DNA of 64,000 nt from JAJTFW01 sp903922455 (GTDB lineage: Bacteria > Bacteroidota > Bacteroidia > AKYH767-A > OLB10), in the NCBI GenBank assembly GCA_943329665.2, contig CALQEU020000018.1, forward strand, positions 4,413 to 68,412. Direction: 5' to 3'. Under the pieces are notes generated by a model. That model had not been told where the DNA came from. It was given only the letters and a program-made list of their open reading frames with translations, and made no database searches. How positions within the stretch are numbered: position 1 is the stretch's first letter; each line of letters opens with the position of its first letter. The translations under genes and the position numbers were made by a program. Of the stretch, positions 63,401 through 64,000 are shown piece by piece.

Positions 63401-63719
63401 TGATTTATCTAATTTATCTGCTTACTTGAATGGAGAGCACGTACAATTAGATGTAAACACTGAGCGTACACTTTCTGCTGAAAAGTTGAATGTATCTGTT
63501 TATCCAAATCCAGTGAATAGCATGTTGAATGTATTAACATCTGAAAATGCTCAAATCGAATTATCTGATATGAGCGGTCGTGTAGTTCTTGCTGTGGCTA
63601 ATGTATTAGCAGGTGAGAAACTTGAAATGGATGTGAAGACATTATCAAATGGTGTTTACATGTTGAAAGTTTGGAATGGTGGATTTATTTCTACCAGCAA
63701 AGTAGTAGTGAAACACTAA
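60495..63719 (+). CDS. EKYYVS-domain surface protein 5, Ig, cohesin-like, dockerin-like and T9SS parts
   Basis: 1074 residues. Signal peptide to TSAYSQ. EKYYVS domain about 23-290 (IIVEKYYVSNAADAAA, VTFRVYADLLPGW, YGIPSHPL, LLGQFTSDGVFHFELNVQI). Two Ig-like domains follow (about 295-475; VASVEFFVNGASIGVDNAVP and VANVEFFVDGVSVGVVTTSP). A cohesin-like beta-sandwich (about 480-610; VIGYDIVLDYDVTKVTPTGA, GTGEIICVEF) is next. A dockerin-like stretch (AMDVNMDGVVSSGDLTQINQ, later LIGDINGNYSS) precedes a second cohesin-like segment (VTIPVSFQSTESVNAIDFSL). The T9SS type A domain closes it (about 1000-1074; VSVYPNPVNSML). Codon bias as in the gene before it, 37 bases upstream. Probably a major surface protein. 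Confidence 0.8.
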   Translation: MKIKNILAGLAFLLMGTSAYSQGLENIIVEKYYVSNAADAAAANADLTSAGYPTGTLPVGSVTFRVYADLLPGWGIQSVYGIPSHPLVLTTSTNFYNHTNGNTTGGNFSSSSAAIIGSGTTFLDSYLSCGAIAPARFGVRKAEDAIAGGANLVFNPVTVLANNDPSAAPAITTADGMYNTAGVPSLLSLTLLGDAASPLVNMFTDGSVVGNNYTSTNTSWGVLGEQVGAFPAGTNRVLLGQFTSDGVFHFELNVQIRNNTTFAIQNYVSSNPTGAEILMSSLSGTFNVANINPTISITNPLNGASFFVGDAVTIDATAGDADGSVASVEFFVNGASIGVDNAVPFTTTWTATSGNKALTAKVTDNVGAQTTSAAVNITVGVNVAPTVSLTAPANAANVVGGTAVNIDANAADSDGSVANVEFFVDGVSVGVVTTSPYSVSWTSGAPFGNRVITAIATDNFGAQTTSASRTVFVLNPAGAPYLIGNIVSTCVPSNFCLPIKASTLSPVSNVIGYDIVLDYDVTKVTPTGAIVRSNDLLAPTYNYNQVSTAHSIDAVNGKMRIAVYFNSGAPAAARFSGTGEIICVEFAKTSGFLNVDTAIFKADTLLESRITGVQLQPVDSGLFTTYKDSIFNSSLRFWEDNSPIRYNAAVPSDYLITNIYGNSIACNNQSLVAVQPDVNGNFSYNINNGPKLEVIKDIAAATDVQPVVNGFDAFLTRRVLILDASFTPSVYQMIAMDVNMDGVVSSGDLTQINQRAVLFIPEFQQAWNYDANGNPILPVRASRDWSFVDVSTVSSTPAYYISTTYPSNDGIGFSKNKVPVVAFCSNIPVLDYSGCPIIGTESYKGILIGDINGNYSSNNGAPSPFRVGSTDKVSFNLSNAIIANGFVTIPVSFQSTESVNAIDFSLKTNSAKLSFDGVDDLTGKMMIMSHFNTNDQTIRFTSNSMDAIEKNTQVLNIRFAINGNEMTASDLSNLSAYLNGEHVQLDVNTERTLSAEKLNVSVYPNPVNSMLNVLTSENAQIELSDMSGRVVLAVANVLAGEKLEMDVKTLSNGVYMLKVWNGGFISTSKVVVKH

Positions 63720-63737
63720 TTGAATTGGGGTTTTGAC

Positions 63738-63772
63738 AAGGCTTCGGGATTTTTCCCGAAGCCTTTTTTTTT
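63738..63772 (+). terminator. Strong intrinsic terminator after the surface locus
   Basis: AAGGCTTCGGGA-TTTT-TCCCGAAGCCTT stem with a run of nine T, 18 bases after the stop of paralogue 5. Confidence 0.85.
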
Positions 63773-63784
63773 GAATGCCATTTG

Positions 63785-64000
63785 CTATGAAGGTCGATGC
63801 CGAACTGTATACTGTGTAGATTTTTTCGATGCAGAATTATGTACTGCATAGGTCGATGCAGAATTATGTACTGCATAGGTCGATGCCCAAGCAGCACCTT
63901 GTACTGCATAGGTCGATGCCCAAGCAGCACCTTGTACTGCATAGGTCGATGCCCAAGCAGCACCTTGTGCTGCATAGGTCGATGCCCAAGCAGCACCTTG
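63785..64000 (-). CDS. C-terminal end of a repeat-coded protein (partial)
   Basis: 71 residues of a gene entering from the right edge, with stop TAG at 63785-63787. The tail is made of 11-residue units QGAAWASTYAV (33-base DNA repeat, four copies), then two 9-residue units of the AVHNSASTY type, then a basic end (KKSTQYTVRHRPS). I prefer this frame because it stops just before the terminator. The other open minus frame (units MQYKVLLGHRP) runs through the terminator into the neighbouring gene. No family recognised. Confidence 0.45.
   Translation of the reverse strand, partial: QGAAWASTYAAQGAAWASTYAVQGAAWASTYAVQGAAWASTYAVHNSASTYAVHNSASKKSTQYTVRHRPS
63797..64000. repeat. 33-base and 27-base tandem repeat
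   Basis: From about 63866 to the window edge, 33-base units with GCATAGGTCGATGCCCAAGC and CAGCACCTTGTACT parts follow each other without spacers. From about 63816 to 63866 there are two 27-base variants with CGATGCAGAATTATGTACTG. All lengths are multiples of three. Confidence 0.8.

Noticed and set aside
63691..63996. 101-residue minus-strand frame of LLGHRPMQYKV units
   Set aside because: It runs through the strong terminator into the 3' end of the surface protein gene; the frame ending at 63785 fits better.
63797..64000. CRISPR array at the window end
   Set aside because: Contiguous units, no unique spacers, lengths are multiples of three.

Overview
This window comes from the chromosome of a member of the Bacteroidota; the sequence does not let me go below phylum level. 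Evidence: AT-rich DNA, type IX secretion (T9SS) C-terminal sorting domains, a TonB-dependent outer-membrane receptor, DUF4270, DUF5777, CHRD and FISUMP proteins, the Bacteroidota gene order short glycogen synthase - DUF4270 - glmS, and many promoters with the TAnnTTTG (or TAnnTTCG) -7 box instead of a sigma70-type -10. No rRNA, tRNA or CRISPR array was seen.

Layout. 1-0.67 kb: 5' part of a PurF-type amidotransferase. 0.8-2.5 kb: two small haem lipoproteins plus a DUF5777 beta-barrel. 2.8-17.5 kb: most of the lower kynurenine (2-aminomuconate) pathway: 3-hydroxyanthranilate dioxygenase, ACMS decarboxylase, aminomuconate-semialdehyde dehydrogenase and an SDR. These are interleaved with an ALDH7-type dehydrogenase, a helicase, an aldose epimerase, a secreted nuclease, a GxxExxY gene between inverted repeats, and a stretch of gene remnants at about 7.8-9.9 kb. 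17.5-24.4 kb: housekeeping (LPG-synthase-like membrane protein, ScpA, an OM barrel, RseP, Dxr). 24.7-31 kb: a J-protein, a CHRD protein whose T9SS tail carries an in-frame amber codon, an MbnP/MbnH pair and a truncated haemoglobin. 31.2-39.2 kb: AtpZ/bactofilin, DusB, a CPBP protease, short glycogen synthase, DUF4270, GlmS.

39.3-48.1 kb, all on the minus strand: an exopolysaccharide locus with Wzx-like flippase, four sulfotransferase domains in three genes (one a tandem fusion), an O-antigen-ligase/Wzy-like protein, a GH5-like lipoprotein and a glycosyltransferase. Its content suggests a sulfated surface polymer.

48.7-63.7 kb, all on the plus strand: the most striking region. Five exported paralogues share an N-terminal domain of about 250 residues that I cannot assign to a named family; I call it the EKYYVS domain after its most conserved motif. 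They carry different C-terminal parts (Ig-like repeats, Cys-rich segment, cohesin-like and dockerin-like parts, T9SS signals). Interspersed are a large TonB-dependent receptor, a FISUMP lipoprotein and a beta-helix protein ending in a dockerin-like loop. The last two genes of the run have codon use typical of very highly expressed genes. I infer a cell-surface assembly; its substrate is unknown. The window ends in the repeat-coded tail of a convergent gene.

Intergenic DNA is rich in several unrelated dispersed repeat families, recorded separately.
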